Assembly (NCBI GenBank): GCA_001931905.2
Contig: MSJI02000608.1
Span: forward strand, 1 to 51,580
Direction of reading: 5' to 3'
From: Cladosporium sp. IMV 00045
Taxonomy: Eukaryota > Ascomycota > Dothideomycetes > Cladosporiales > Cladosporiaceae
Length of the DNA: 51,580 bases
A model generated the notes under the pieces. It was not told the DNA's origin and did not search any database. It saw nothing but the letters and a program-made list of their open reading frames with translations. How positions within the stretch are numbered: the stretch's first letter is position 1; the number at the start of each line of letters is the position of its first letter. Below, piece by piece: positions 27,161 through 38,303 of the stretch. Made by a program: the position numbers and the translations under genes.

Positions 27161-30000
27161 CAGCGACCAGTCATGAGGGATGAATGGATCAATGGGTCCT
27201 CGCAAAGCCGCCGCAGCAGCGGCAGCGGCGGTTCCGGGGCGCCCACGATGATGACGGCCTCACGTTCGTCTCAGGGATTGACGCGCGTCGGAAGACAACA
27301 GAGGGAGATGCCCAGCTTGACGCTGTCAAGTATGGCGATGAAGCTGAAGAGCCGCGGAGGCGGCTTTGGCGAGAGGGAAGTCAGTGAGAGAAGGCAGGTC
27401 GGCGATGCGGAAAGCATGGTCAACCCAACGCATACGCAGAGCGGCACGCCGTGGTGGAGGAACGTGGGTATGGAAGAAGGCATGTGAGCCGACCTGGGTG
27501 ATGAAGGCTCTGGTTGATGAACATTGTCTCGGTTTGTTCTGGCTTGCGAGCCACTTCATGGATCTCGCAGCGACGATGATTTCTATTTCTTATCTTTCCT
27601 TCCTTTTTTTGCTATCTCAACACAATCGATCAGACGGCATGAGTCCAATCTGCGAGCAAGCGCAAGAGAAAGGCCAATCGAGTCTAGATGTCAATGGCTC
27701 GCGCTTCTTTCTCGGGGCTTAGGTACATACCAGGATTTTAACAATATTGTTTCTGTAACACCAATTCACTTTCCTTGTTGAGCTGTCGTGTTATCTTCGC
27801 TTATTGTTGGAGTGTTGTCATCGAGGTCTTTTCCCTAAGAAGAGTTCATCCATCATGGCTGTCATAGGAAAGTTCATGATCGCTTCCGCCGACTGTGTCT
27901 GCATTGGCGGATGAATTGTTGAGACGGCGTCGGCTGCAATATTCACACCCAAATAATGAACAATGGAAATCCTTCGGAATCCACTAGTCAAAGGCGGTAT
28001 GCTGGACGTCCTCTCGGTGAGATCATTACTATCATGTCCTTCTCTGATGGTCGTGGGATTTTGTTACAGGTAGATTGCAACTTTCATCACTGTGCCATGA
28101 AGTTGCGAATTTGTAGCCAGCATCTTCTAGAAGGATTACGACGATGTCTCTCCCGAACGTGGCTCCATCTGAACGATTGTCGCAGGATAGTCGATGGCGC
28201 ACTGACTCCATTATATCACCTTTCACATGTTATCCAGTGTGCCCGTCCATGTCTCGACAGGGGTAGCGCTCCAACTCGTCATTGCTGCAGGGGGAGGCTT
28301 GGATGGTCGTCGCGGTCGTCTGCGTAACAACGTCATACGTGTCGCTTCGTGTATGCTTTCGTGGCTGTCTTACTCATCGCTGCGGGCAAGGATTCCACCG
28401 TTGTTCCGCAATGATCATTGCTCGCTACATGCCTGCATCTGAGGTATGGTAAATCAAATTCGGGTGTGGGCCTGCGCCGTTGGGAGAAGCAATCAACCGA
28501 AATGGCATTTGCGCCCACCATTGTACGCTGATACCATTGGGCATCAAGGGATATAGTATAACCGTTAAGATGCCACTGGAATTATGCTCGACGCTCCTCG
28601 GATGACACGCCTAAGGACGATCGTACACAAAGTGTATTTTGTTCCATATGCTACTATTTTTACTGCCGAACGCCTCCAGCGGCTTTCCGCTTCCGGACCC
28701 TGCGAAATTCCAAGCTCGAAGCTCGCTCGCTCGCAGTCGCTCGGCTCGTTGGGGAGTTGAACCTTTTCATCACGACGGCTTCATCCGGATGGCTTTCCTC
28801 ACCCTCACACATTTCTCTGCAAGTCACCATCCACACAACGGCCGTACCGCACACTCCCAGTTTCACCGTGACGACTCAGCAAGCCACGTAGACGGGATGT
28901 GCGGCACGCGTCTGCCGAGACGAAACCTGGTCGTTGTTGCAGGCTCGAGTCCGAGGAGTAAATCGCTTGACCCAAGCTCGACCTCTTCGCCTCGCACGCT
29001 ATCAACTTGGCCCACAAAACCACCATGTCGTGTTCCCACTCACTCCATGTCGCCCCAATGGGGCCCGTTCCGAGGAGCACGATTAGTACGTGAACGGTGC
29101 CTCTTGTCCCCCAAACTGTGCGGATCGAGGCGGTGTACTATCAGAGTCGACGTGGTCGAGACAACACTTCGATATCCATCCCGCCGTTGTCGTCAAATAG
29201 CAAAGCTCGTCTCGCCCTCCAGACCGAAGCGCTGGTGGGGCATGGGCACGATAGCGCGCGTAGTCAGAACGGCCAACCCTTCGCCAACCATCCGGTAAGC
29301 CGCCGCACTGCTGTGGCAGCCTGTGCCTGGCGTTGTTTTTTCTGCGTCCCTATCTTGTCCTTGTCTTGGAGCGCGCAGACTAGGCCCTTGTAGTGCTGGC
29401 CGTCCGCTCTGGCAGAAGCAAATCCATGCTGCCACAGAAACGTTTCTTTGCAAGCCATGCGGCGATGAGCTAAAAGCTTGTATCCGCCACCCAGGGCCCT
29501 GAGTCTGACTTCTCTCTGCTATGCTTTGCTACTCCCTTTTCTCTTATCTTCTGTTATCCTCACCCTCTTGCGCGCATCTGTAGCACAACCTTTGTTGAGC
29601 GCAGTCAGCTTCGTGCTCAACCGCATTGTCTGTTTTTATTTTATTCTGTTCTTTTGCGCTCAATCGTTTCATCACTGCACTGCATTGGCATCGAGGGCTT
29701 TTTCCTACACGCTGGTCTCCGACGCACCACTCCGACGTCCGGTTTCCTGCATTTCTTGCATATATTCTATATTAAAACATACGACGAAGCACGACACTTT
29801 AACGATCCGGATAAATTTACATTGGCCTTTATTCGAACGCAGGGTCGTCCACCTTTCGTTAAAAATCTTCCAGTCACGCATTCCTTTGTTAGACTGGACA
29901 TCTCATCGCCCGAACGACTGCAAGCGGCGATATTGTTGATTTGCAGTTGGTGGTTCTTTGTTCATTCAACACCTCGGCTATTGGATAGTCGTCAACAATC
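27161..30000. other. Gene-poor interval upstream of PRM10-like gene, 2.8 kb
   Basis: The largest gap in the window. The left part should be the 3' UTR of the kinase gene. The right part (29470-30000) is pyrimidine- and T-rich and is probably a long promoter/5' leader of the PRM10-like gene. A 219-codon plus frame at 28639-29298 is Arg/Ser/Pro-rich without domain, helix or splice continuation and looks like chance. No repeat or RNA gene could be shown. Confidence 0.45.
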
Positions 30001-32949
30001 ATGTCGACGCCTGTCGAGGAGTTCCCCGATCCATTCGGGGACCATGCAGCCGCAAATGTGGTCAACTCACCTGGTTCTAACTCCCCAAGAATATTAACGG
30101 GTGGCAACATGTCGAGCGCCGATAACAGCCGTCCTGAAAGCCGTGGTCGAGAAAGACCCAGAGACAAGAAGAAGAGGGTCGGTTTCGGTGAGGATCCTGG
30201 TGGCAGAAGCGCGCGAAACAGTTTTGTGGAAATTCCAGCTCCAGCTGCTGGAAGAACGCTATCACCACCACCGCGTAGCAAGCAGGAATCACCCGAAGGA
30301 AGCGGTAAAGTCACACCCGTCGGTGGCGGTCTTTGGCAACCAGACAGAAGTGGCGACTCCTTGTTGACGCCCCGCGACGAGAGAAAATCGCTCTTGCCCG
30401 ACCTTTCACCAGCACAAACAGAGCAGATTTACCAGGCATTTGATGCAGGTACAATATCAAAACCTAGACCTGCTATCAGGCGATCGCCATCGGACCATGG
30501 TACTCCACCGGCGACTATTGAGGAGGAGATCGAAAGTGGCGACGAACATGGCAAATGGCGAAAGAAGAAGGCCCAAGAAGCCTTCGAAAGGGGAAAGCGT
30601 CTGGAGCAGTCCGAACGAATCCAGTCTGAGCCCAACTCAAGAGAAGTGTCACCAGAAAGGAAACGATTCTTTGGAAACAGGAGGGTCCCGGAGCTGCGTA
30701 TGGACGACATTCCAATGAAGGAATTCAAGCGTCACAGGAACGAAAGTGCCATTGTAGACGACGACGACGAGGACTCGATTACACCACCAGCGTTGCGTCG
30801 CCACGGACAGATGGACACCTCGGAAGCGCACAAGCTCGTGAGGAAACACACCATTCGCAACCATATCTTACATTCCGAAGCCAGCTCGGGACATCGCTCA
30901 GGTGCAGTGACGCCAACCGAAGAGACAGGGTTCATTGAAGACTACGCTCCCCGGCCAGAACAGTACAGGGGCGGTATTCTTGGATCTCTACTCAAGCTTT
31001 ATCAACACCCTCACGAGGAGGAGCAGCGAAGACGGTCTTCGAGCCACATCCCGAAGGCTCACGTCAGATCATACAGTGGCGATACCGCTATCTACAGCGC
31101 AGAACCAACCCCAAACAACTCTCCACCAAGATCTGGAACATCGACACCGGACCACCGTAGGTCCACCTCACGTCATTGGTATTCGCCAAAGCATCGCAGC
31201 CCTTCGTCATCATCGCTTGCGCAATTGATCGGCTCCTCGTCAGCCCTTGGCTCTCCCAGCGTCACTGGCCTCGGCGAGCAAGTACAACAACGTTTGAAGG
31301 AGCAGCAGAAAGAAGCAGAAAGGCAGAAGGCCTTGCACAAGAAATCGCGTAGCTCCAGTGCGATCAATGCCTTGTACAAGAAGAGCCGACCGAAGATTAC
31401 CGACGAGATCAGAATCACCGTCCACATTGCAGAGACGATCGCCAGGCAGAAGTATCTGATGAAACTTTGCCGCGCTTTGATGCAATACGGAGCCCCGACC
31501 CATCGCTTGGAGGAGTACATGTCCATGTCTGCGCGTGTCCTGGAGATCGAGGCTCAATTTCTCTACATCCCTGGATCCATGATCATGTCTTTCGATGACC
31601 AGACCACGCATACGACAGAGGTCAAGCTCGTCAAAGTGGCGCAGGGTTTGGATCTTGGAAAGCTCAGAGACGTTCACGAGATTTACAAAGAGGTCGTCCA
31701 CGATCGAATTGGAGTTGAAGACGCGACTTCGAGGCTCAAGGAGGTCACTTCCAGAAAGCCTAAACACAACTTGTGGGTTCGGATTCCTGTGTATGGCCTT
31801 GCTTCTGTGTGCGTCGGACCCTTTGCTTTTGGCGCACGATTGATCGACCTCCCCATAGCCTTCTTCTTGGGTTGCATCCTGGGTGTACTGCAGCTTGTCA
31901 TCGCCCCCCGTTCGGACCTTTACGCCAATGTCTTCGAAGTCGGCGCTGCGATCATCACTTCATTCCTTGCGCGAGCTTTCGGCAGCATTAGAGGCGGCAA
32001 TCTCTTCTGTTTCTCGGCTCTTGCGCAATCATCGATCGCTCTCATTCTCCCCGGTTACATTGTCCTCTGCGCTTCTTTGGAATTGCAAAGCCGTAGCATC
32101 GTCGCTGGAAGTGTGCGTATGGTTTACGCGATCATCTATTCGCTATTTCTTGGTTTCGGCATCACTATTGGCACGGCGATCTATGGTTTGATTGATTCAA
32201 ACGCAGTCTCTTCGACGACCTGTCAGACCGAGATGCCACGTTACTGGTTCTTCTTCTTCGTACCCGGATTCACGATGTGCTTGATTATCATCAACCAAGC
32301 CAAGTGGAAGCAGGCGCCCATGATGATGATCATCGCATTTGCAGGCTACCTCGTCAACTTTTTCTCCTCCAAGCGTTTCAGCGGCAACAGCCAAATCTCG
32401 AACACTCTCGGAGCCTTCGTCATTGGCGTTATTGCAAACCTTTACTCCCGTATCGGCTCTCGGATTGAAAACCGCGCTCTTGACGTCTGGGAGGATATCC
32501 TGCGCCCGCGCTGGAAGAGCTTCAAGAAGACCGTCCTCCGCATCAAATCCAAGAAAGACCCCTCCGCAATGCCGACCAAGCTCGAAGAAGGCCACGCAAA
32601 CAGCGACGCAGAATCAATGTTCGTGCGCCAGACTCGTCGCGTCGGCTACGGTCTCGCCGCTGCTGCCATGCTGCCCGCCATCTTTGTGCAGGTGCCTTCC
32701 GGTCTCGCCGTCTCTGGCAGTCTGGTCTCCGGAATCGCATCTGCGGACCAGATTACGGGAAACGCTACCAATGGTTCATCAGTCGTCGACGCTGCAACCA
32801 TTGCTACAGGCGGAGGCTTGAATTCGATCGCGTTCAACGTCGGCTACTCCGTCATTCAAGTTGCGATCGGAATTACCGTCGGTCTCTTCTTGAGCGCCAT
32901 CGTCGTTTATCCTTTCGGCAAGAAGAGGAGTGGCTTGTTCAGTTTCTAA
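30001..32949 (+). CDS. PRM10-like membrane protein (ThrE/DUF1212 family transporter)
   Basis: Single-exon frame of 982 residues. The first ~450 residues are disordered, rich in Ser, Arg and Pro, with many SPPR/SGTSTP-type phosphorylation sites. From ~465 (TDEIRITVHIAETIARQKYL, LCRALMQYGAPTHRLEEYM) begins the ThrE N-terminal domain including LEIEAQFLYIPGSMIMSF. About ten hydrophobic helices follow, from VYGLASVCVGPFAFGARLI through QSSIALILPGYIVLCASLEL and GFGITIGTAIYGLI to SVIQVAIGITVGLFLSAIVV. This is the architecture of fungal 'pheromone-regulated membrane protein 10', related to bacterial threonine/serine exporters. Substrate and membrane are not known; in yeast transcription responds to pheromone. 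Start chosen as the first ATG of the frame after several stops. Confidence 0.9.
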   Translation: MSTPVEEFPDPFGDHAAANVVNSPGSNSPRILTGGNMSSADNSRPESRGRERPRDKKKRVGFGEDPGGRSARNSFVEIPAPAAGRTLSPPPRSKQESPEGSGKVTPVGGGLWQPDRSGDSLLTPRDERKSLLPDLSPAQTEQIYQAFDAGTISKPRPAIRRSPSDHGTPPATIEEEIESGDEHGKWRKKKAQEAFERGKRLEQSERIQSEPNSREVSPERKRFFGNRRVPELRMDDIPMKEFKRHRNESAIVDDDDEDSITPPALRRHGQMDTSEAHKLVRKHTIRNHILHSEASSGHRSGAVTPTEETGFIEDYAPRPEQYRGGILGSLLKLYQHPHEEEQRRRSSSHIPKAHVRSYSGDTAIYSAEPTPNNSPPRSGTSTPDHRRSTSRHWYSPKHRSPSSSSLAQLIGSSSALGSPSVTGLGEQVQQRLKEQQKEAERQKALHKKSRSSSAINALYKKSRPKITDEIRITVHIAETIARQKYLMKLCRALMQYGAPTHRLEEYMSMSARVLEIEAQFLYIPGSMIMSFDDQTTHTTEVKLVKVAQGLDLGKLRDVHEIYKEVVHDRIGVEDATSRLKEVTSRKPKHNLWVRIPVYGLASVCVGPFAFGARLIDLPIAFFLGCILGVLQLVIAPRSDLYANVFEVGAAIITSFLARAFGSIRGGNLFCFSALAQSSIALILPGYIVLCASLELQSRSIVAGSVRMVYAIIYSLFLGFGITIGTAIYGLIDSNAVSSTTCQTEMPRYWFFFFVPGFTMCLIIINQAKWKQAPMMMIIAFAGYLVNFFSSKRFSGNSQISNTLGAFVIGVIANLYSRIGSRIENRALDVWEDILRPRWKSFKKTVLRIKSKKDPSAMPTKLEEGHANSDAESMFVRQTRRVGYGLAAAAMLPAIFVQVPSGLAVSGSLVSGIASADQITGNATNGSSVVDAATIATGGGLNSIAFNVGYSVIQVAIGITVGLFLSAIVVYPFGKKRSGLFSF

Positions 32950-33913
32950 TATTGTTTTTCCTTCCTCTTTTTTCCCTGGTGTCCGTCGATCTTTATGCTT
33001 TCTCATTGCATGTTTTCTTACAGGTCTTTTTTTTTATTTTAGCGGCGGTCCAGCATGGGGTTCTCAGCGTGCTTTCTGGTTTCCCAGTCTCTCGTTGCAC
33101 ATATTGGTTCGGCATTCATATATACATACATTGATGATAGATTCTCATAGATCCAAGAGATAATGCTATAATGCCTGCATGTGGAAGAAAACCAGGCTTC
33201 CAATGCGGTGGTTTTTGTTGATTCAAAAAGATCAGGGATCCAGAATCGTTCCATGCATTTTCACATCCTTCACAATAACAGAAGACAATTAAGACCCTCA
33301 AACAATAACCCATCAAGGTGGTGTTGTACATTCCTCAACCCGCGCAAGACCCATTCCGCCAAGCCAGAATGAGCGAGTTTACTGAGCGAGTTTGCGTCGC
33401 TGAGCTAGACCACAACAAACCTAAGGCAGGCCGTTGGTGAGCCCGCTCTGCGCGCATGTTTGCCGTGGGGTTCGAACGATCTTTGGAGCTATTGGAATGA
33501 TGATGTGTCTTTTGCTGAAGGTGTGCGCGGGTTTGAGGAGATGGTGGAGATTCGTCGCTGAGTCGTGCTTGCTGAGGGCGTTGGAATACTTGCTCATGGT
33601 CTTGGATGCTTGCGGGTGAGGTCGTTCTTTACCATGTTCTTGTCGATGTTTATGGCCTTGTTTCCTGGCTTTTTGTGAGATTCGAACATCGTCTTCTACT
33701 CGATAGTTCAATCAGATCATTTCTTCAGTATCAGTACGCCATTGTTATCAGGATTATCCTTCCTATCCCCCATCTGGTTCACGTCGTCTCCTCGACTTTC
33801 GTACTCGGCGAAGAGTGATCAAGCGGTATAGACTGGAATCGAATCCAATTCTTGTCTACGCAATAACCGTCAATCAACTGTGCCGCATCTCCTCTTCACC
33901 ACGCGTATCCTAA
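32950..33913. other. Intergenic between PRM10-like and CTR genes
   Basis: 964 bp on the promoter side of the copper transporter. It starts with the T-rich 3' region of the PRM10-like gene. A duplicated TGAGCGAGTTT word occurs at ~33369-33393. Only short frames are present. Confidence 0.45.
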
Positions 33914-34562
33914 ATGGACAACATGAACGACATGAACGACATGAACGACATGAACGACATGAACCACGGCCACGAATCCATGCCACCCATGGAGCCGATG
34001 CCTATGACATTCTTCACCTCAACCAGCACACCTCTTTACAGCAATGCTTGGAAGCCTTCTACGACAGGCCAATACGCCTTGACCTGTCTCTTCCTCGTGC
34101 TCCTCTGCATCGTCTTCCGCTGCATACTGGCCGCACGTTGTAACTTGCCACAATTGCTGGCACGACGGGCAAGCGTACGCAAAGACGAAGCTGCGAAGCG
34201 GCTATCTGCTTGCTGTGGTGAGGAAGAGGGAGGGGAGATGTTCGATAAGCCTGGGCACGACGATATTGAGGGAGAGAGAAGAGGGACAAGATTTGGGATG
34301 AAGGGTTGTGCGGGCGTGGTTGAAGTGGCGCTCAGAGCTGTGTTGGATACTTTGCTTGCTGTTGTGAGCTACTTGCTGTGAGTTCTCGTTTGGGTGGCAA
34401 CACTCGGTGCGAGCCATATGTTGCATAGATGCTGACGTTGGGCTTTTTCACAGAATGTTAGCCGTGATGACCATGAACTCGGGGTACTTTTTGTCTGTCC
34501 TGGCGGGTACGCTTGTTGGCAGTGTGCTTCTGGGTGGGTATACGGCTGCAGCTGGACATTGA
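33914..34562 (+). CDS. CTR-family copper transporter
   Basis: Exons 33914-34377 and 34454-34562 with a 76 nt intron give 190 residues. The N-terminus is Met-rich (MDNMNDMNDMNDMNDMNHGH, MPPMEPMPM), as in copper-capturing Mets motifs. TM1 is YALTCLFLVLLCIVFRCILA. A polar loop with CC and acidic residues follows. TM2 spans LDTLLAVVSYLLMLAVMTMN with the diagnostic MxxxM (MLAVM) formed across the exon junction. TM3 carries GxxxG (GTLVG) within YFLSVLAGTLVGSVLLGGY. CTR proteins form trimers that import Cu(I) through the MxxxM selectivity filter. Length and order are normal for fungal CTR. The plasma or vacuolar membrane is likely; which one cannot be read. Identification is strong. Confidence 0.92.
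33923..33967 (+). repeat. 9-bp tandem repeat encoding Met-Asn-Asp motifs
   Basis: Four perfect ATGAACGAC units followed by one ATGAACCAC. The repeat lies in the N-terminal coding region of the CTR gene, so each unit adds one Met copper-binding position; copy number may vary between strains. Confidence 0.92.
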
Positions 34563-35591
34563 AGCGGATTTCTGATCTCTGGTCTCCGGTCTGGCCAAGT
34601 GATAATTGTTGGCTCTGATTTGCAAAAGCGACAAAGCCATCGCTGGGAGCTCACACAGTGTACTGCTCTGGTTTGGCTCAAGAGGTCAATTGGTTCCATT
34701 ACGAGTCACGAAATTTCTTTCTCTTCTTCAGTGTTTAGTCTGTCTGAATATTGATGATGCAAATATTGCCAACCTGAGCTCTTCTCTATCTTCTTACCGC
34801 TTTCCCTCGACTATCATGAAAGGCATTCGATCGTTTTTTCTTCTCCATGACACGAGGATGGCCAAGCCATTGAAGCGTTGAAAAGCTTTTACCAAGCCTT
34901 TTCAACTACGAAGGACAGCAGTGACAACACACAACTGACTGAGTTGTAGTCACACTGTAGTCTCGTCATAGTCCAATGGTTCTTTTCAACCGGCCGACTG
35001 TACTTTCGAAGAGCAGGATCTCTTGCGAGGCTTTCGCGGTCGTTACATGCAAATGTTTTGCAAGCGCCACGCAATCGCACCACGTTCCACTGCGCGTATT
35101 GCGGACCACATAGAGGTGGGAAAAGCTGAACAACACATGATGAGTGTAGTAGGACTGCTCTATATGCCGTCGCAGTATCATATTTGGTCCGTGAAAGGGC
35201 GGTGGGTGAAAAATTAAAGTTCCGGCGCTTGATTCGTGAAAGCGGGCAATTGGTTCATGCTCACAACGACGGTCTAGAAGAATTTCTTTGCCATTGCGTA
35301 CTTCGCATCTTCTCATCAATTCACGTACTCGACAAGGAACCGCCTTAGCAATACACGACATCTTCAGCACTTCACCAGCCTACTATACTACTCGACATAC
35401 ATCCAGTGTTCGCTAGATGATTTTCTAACACAAACCATCGACCTCAGCCCAATGATTCTCCCGTCAAGACAACGTGCTTCAGCTCCCAGAAAGAAAAGCC
35501 GTATACGCGATCCTTAGACGAGAGGTCTCCAAGAAAATAAATTCAAAAAGCAAAAAGATCAAGATCATTTCAAGAAACCTCAAGCCCACCA
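34563..35591. other. Intergenic between CTR and TRK genes
   Basis: 1029 bp, same-strand neighbours. The right side should contain the TRK promoter and leader. A 134-codon minus-strand frame at 34966-35370 has Cys and His but no recognisable fold and is not called. Confidence 0.45.
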
Positions 35592-37873
35592 ATGACGCTT
35601 CCGAGGCCTCTCGTCAGGCCGTGGCGGTCACTACGCCGTTTGTGTCCGCCATGCAACTTCATCACGATCCACTACGCGTATTTCGTGGTGACATGCCTGG
35701 TCGCAGCGGTCATCTTCTGGGGAGCTAGCACGCCGGCGAGGAGTGTCAGATTCATCGATGCATTGTTCTTGGTTGTCAGCGCCATGACTCTGTCAGGCTT
35801 GTGTACTGTCAATCTCAGTACTGTTAACACCTTCCAGCAAGTCCTGTTGCTTCTTTTAATCATGCTCGGATCTGCCATCTTCGTAAGTGATAAGACCCTA
35901 ACGCAATTCTGTCCAACATCATGGGCTCACTCTTCAATTTGATTTGAACAGGTCTCTGCATTCGTTGTGCAAGTGCGAAAGCGAGCGTTCGAGAAGAAAT
36001 TCCAGATCATCGTCGAAAAAGAGCGCCATAAGGACGGAACGAGGAGACGAACGTTCTCTCTCCACAGGACCTCTAACCATGAACTGCGGGACGTCGCTCA
36101 AGCTTCTGTTGTATCTGGAATCCACGATCTTGCAACAGGAACCGAAAGCCTCGAGCAACCGGCCAAGACTGAGCTATTCAAGAATGAGCTCAAGACCAAA
36201 GCGCTATCCGGAAGCGCTGTTGCAGATGACGACGAGGGACCGGCTTACCCATCACATCTTACCTTCAGTGAAAATACCCGGTTCAGGACCGGTAGCGCTT
36301 CGCGAAGGTCGTCCGGTCACCGATCTCGACACAGCTATCGCGTGCAAGCCATTAGTGCAACAAGAACACCGATAGATGGGAGTGCCAATTCCGAAGGAGC
36401 TGAGCCTCGACCTTCCTCTAGACCTTCGGAACATTCAGCTACCGCAGACAGACATGACCCGGGCAGATACTTTGATGCAACCGCAGGCTGGATTTCTCGA
36501 AACAGCCAATTCCATGGGCTGACAGAGCGAGAGCGAGAGCGACTTGGTGGGTATGAGTATCGAGCCGTAAGTTTGTTGGCATGGCTTGTGCCGGTATACT
36601 ATATTCTATTCCAGCTCTTCGGATGTTTGGGCTGTGGTGCTTGGGTTGCATACAACCGGCCGAATACTGCTCTGGAGAATGGACTGAATCCTTGGTGGAT
36701 CGGTGCCTTCAACGCAGTATCTGCTTTCAGTAAGTGACAGCCACCGAATTTGCAATCAAGTTACATGCTAATCATTTCAAAGACAACAGCGGCATGTCCT
36801 TGCTCGATGCCAATATGACAGCGTTCCAGACCGGCTACTACCTGCTGATCACAATGAGTCTTCTAATCCTTGCTGGAAATACCTGCTACCCCGTTTTCTT
36901 GCGATTGATCGTTTGGACCATGTTGAAGATATCCGAGCGTTTCGACGGTGAGGCCTGGAACGAGCGCGCAGCGACCTTACGCTTCCTCCTCGACCATCCT
37001 CGTCGCTGCTACACCAACCTTTTCCCAGCGCAGCACACGTGGTGGCTGCTTCTTATGGTCATCACGCTGAACGGTATCGACTGGGCTGCTTTCGAGGTCT
37101 TAAACATCGGCAATCCCAAAATTGACGGTGCTCTACCAACAAACGTCCGCGTCATCGATGGGCTCTTCCAAGCCTTCGCCGTTCGCAGCGGTGGATTCTT
37201 CGTCGTGACCATCTCCGACGTCCGCATAAGCCTGCAAGTCCTCTACGTTGTCATGATGTACATCTCCGTGTACCCAGTGGTGGTGACGATGCGCAACTCG
37301 AACGTATACGAAGAACGCTCGCTCGGCATCTACGCCGAAGATGCCGCCTTGTCGGACGCAGACAAACAGCACGCGGCAAACACTACGACAGCTCAAGCCC
37401 CGCAAGGCATGCTGTCACGAGCCCGCTCAATTGCCACAGACATGGTTTCACCCGCTCGCGCACAAGAAAGCAACACGACATTCGTGCGCCACCAGCTTCG
37501 CACGCAACTCGCACACGACGCCTGGATCATTGTGCTCGCCCTTTTCCTGATCACCATCATCGAAGCACCGAAGTTTAGCGAAAATCCGGAGGTTTTCAGC
37601 GTATTCAATTTCTTGTTCGATATCGTCAGCGGGTACGGATGTGTTGGCATTTCTGTGGGTGTGCCTTGGGATATGTATAGCTTCTGTGGAAGCTGGCAGA
37701 CGCTTTCGAAGTTGATACTCTGCGCCGTTATGATCAAGGGAAGGCACAGGGGTCTGCCAGTTGCGATTGACAAGGCTATTCTATTGCCTGGTGAAGATGA
37801 GGGGTGTGTTGAAGAGGAAGATGGGAGGATCAGATTGGCTAGGGTGGGGAGTCATGGTATGGCGGAGGTTTGA
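35592..37873 (+). CDS. TRK/HKT-type potassium transporter
   Basis: Exons 35592-35882, 35952-36729 and 36783-37873 (introns 69 and 53 nt) give 719 residues. All four P-loop motifs with their filter glycine are present: ALFLVVSAMTLSGL, FNAVSAFNNSGMSLLD, FQAFAVRSGGFFVV and FDIVSGYGCVGISVG. The second intron cuts P-loop 2 between Phe and Asn; joining restores AFNNSGMS. The N-terminus LCPPCNFITIHYAYFVV is typical of fungal Trk1/Trk2. Between M2A and the second M1-P-M2 unit lies a polar loop of about 200 residues rich in Ser and Arg, shorter than in yeast Trk1. The protein takes up K+ (with Na+ or H+) at the plasma membrane. The tail ends soon after the last M2 helix. Confidence 0.93.
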
Positions 37874-38303
37874 GGGTGCTGTTGGATTATGCATGACACG
37901 AGGGACAGAACACTTGGTACGCGTTGGATGTGAGTTGTAGCAGTGGTTCCGTCATACCTGCCAGCTCAGAAGCTCAGAAGCTCGTAACTTGACATGTTGG
38001 CATCCATCTCTCTTCAGAGCACTTCCCAGTCGTACACATGACAAGCTACAGTATCGAGTGACACTGCAGCCGGATGTCTGCATATACTGACGTTGCCTTG
38101 GATTCAGATCATAGCAAGTTCAGCCAGTTGCCGAATTACTATCGCAAGACTGGTATGTCCCGCGTAGTATTTCTTTTTGACCTTTAAGAGTCCCAATGCT
38201 GATGGCAGTCAAATCATCAATTCATGGCGCGACCGGCCGACCCTAACGATCTTACAACCGGCGTGGACAGGATTCTCACATACAATTTCCAGGACATACG
38301 AAG
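37874..38303. other. Intergenic or unresolved 5' end of the WFT-repeat gene
   Basis: 430 bp downstream of TRK. An ATG at 38074 and a GTATGT donor at ~38152 could begin an upstream exon of the following gene, but no join kept a convincing frame, so it is left unassigned. Confidence 0.3.

Noticed and set aside
28639..29298. 219-codon plus-strand frame in the large gap
   Set aside because: Arg/Ser/Pro-rich composition, no domain, no hydrophobic segment, no splice continuation; looks like chance in GC-balanced sequence.
33464..33482. B-box-like GGTTCGAAC suggesting a tRNA
   Set aside because: Flanking bases do not form a T-stem on either strand and no A-box is suitably placed.
33510..33518. Possible Cuf1-type copper response element TTTTGCTGA upstream of CTR
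   Set aside because: The consensus is so degenerate that about one match per 500 bp is expected on two strands by chance.
34966..35370. 134-codon minus-strand frame upstream of TRK
   Set aside because: No recognisable motif and overlaps the likely TRK leader; no supporting promoter or intron signal.
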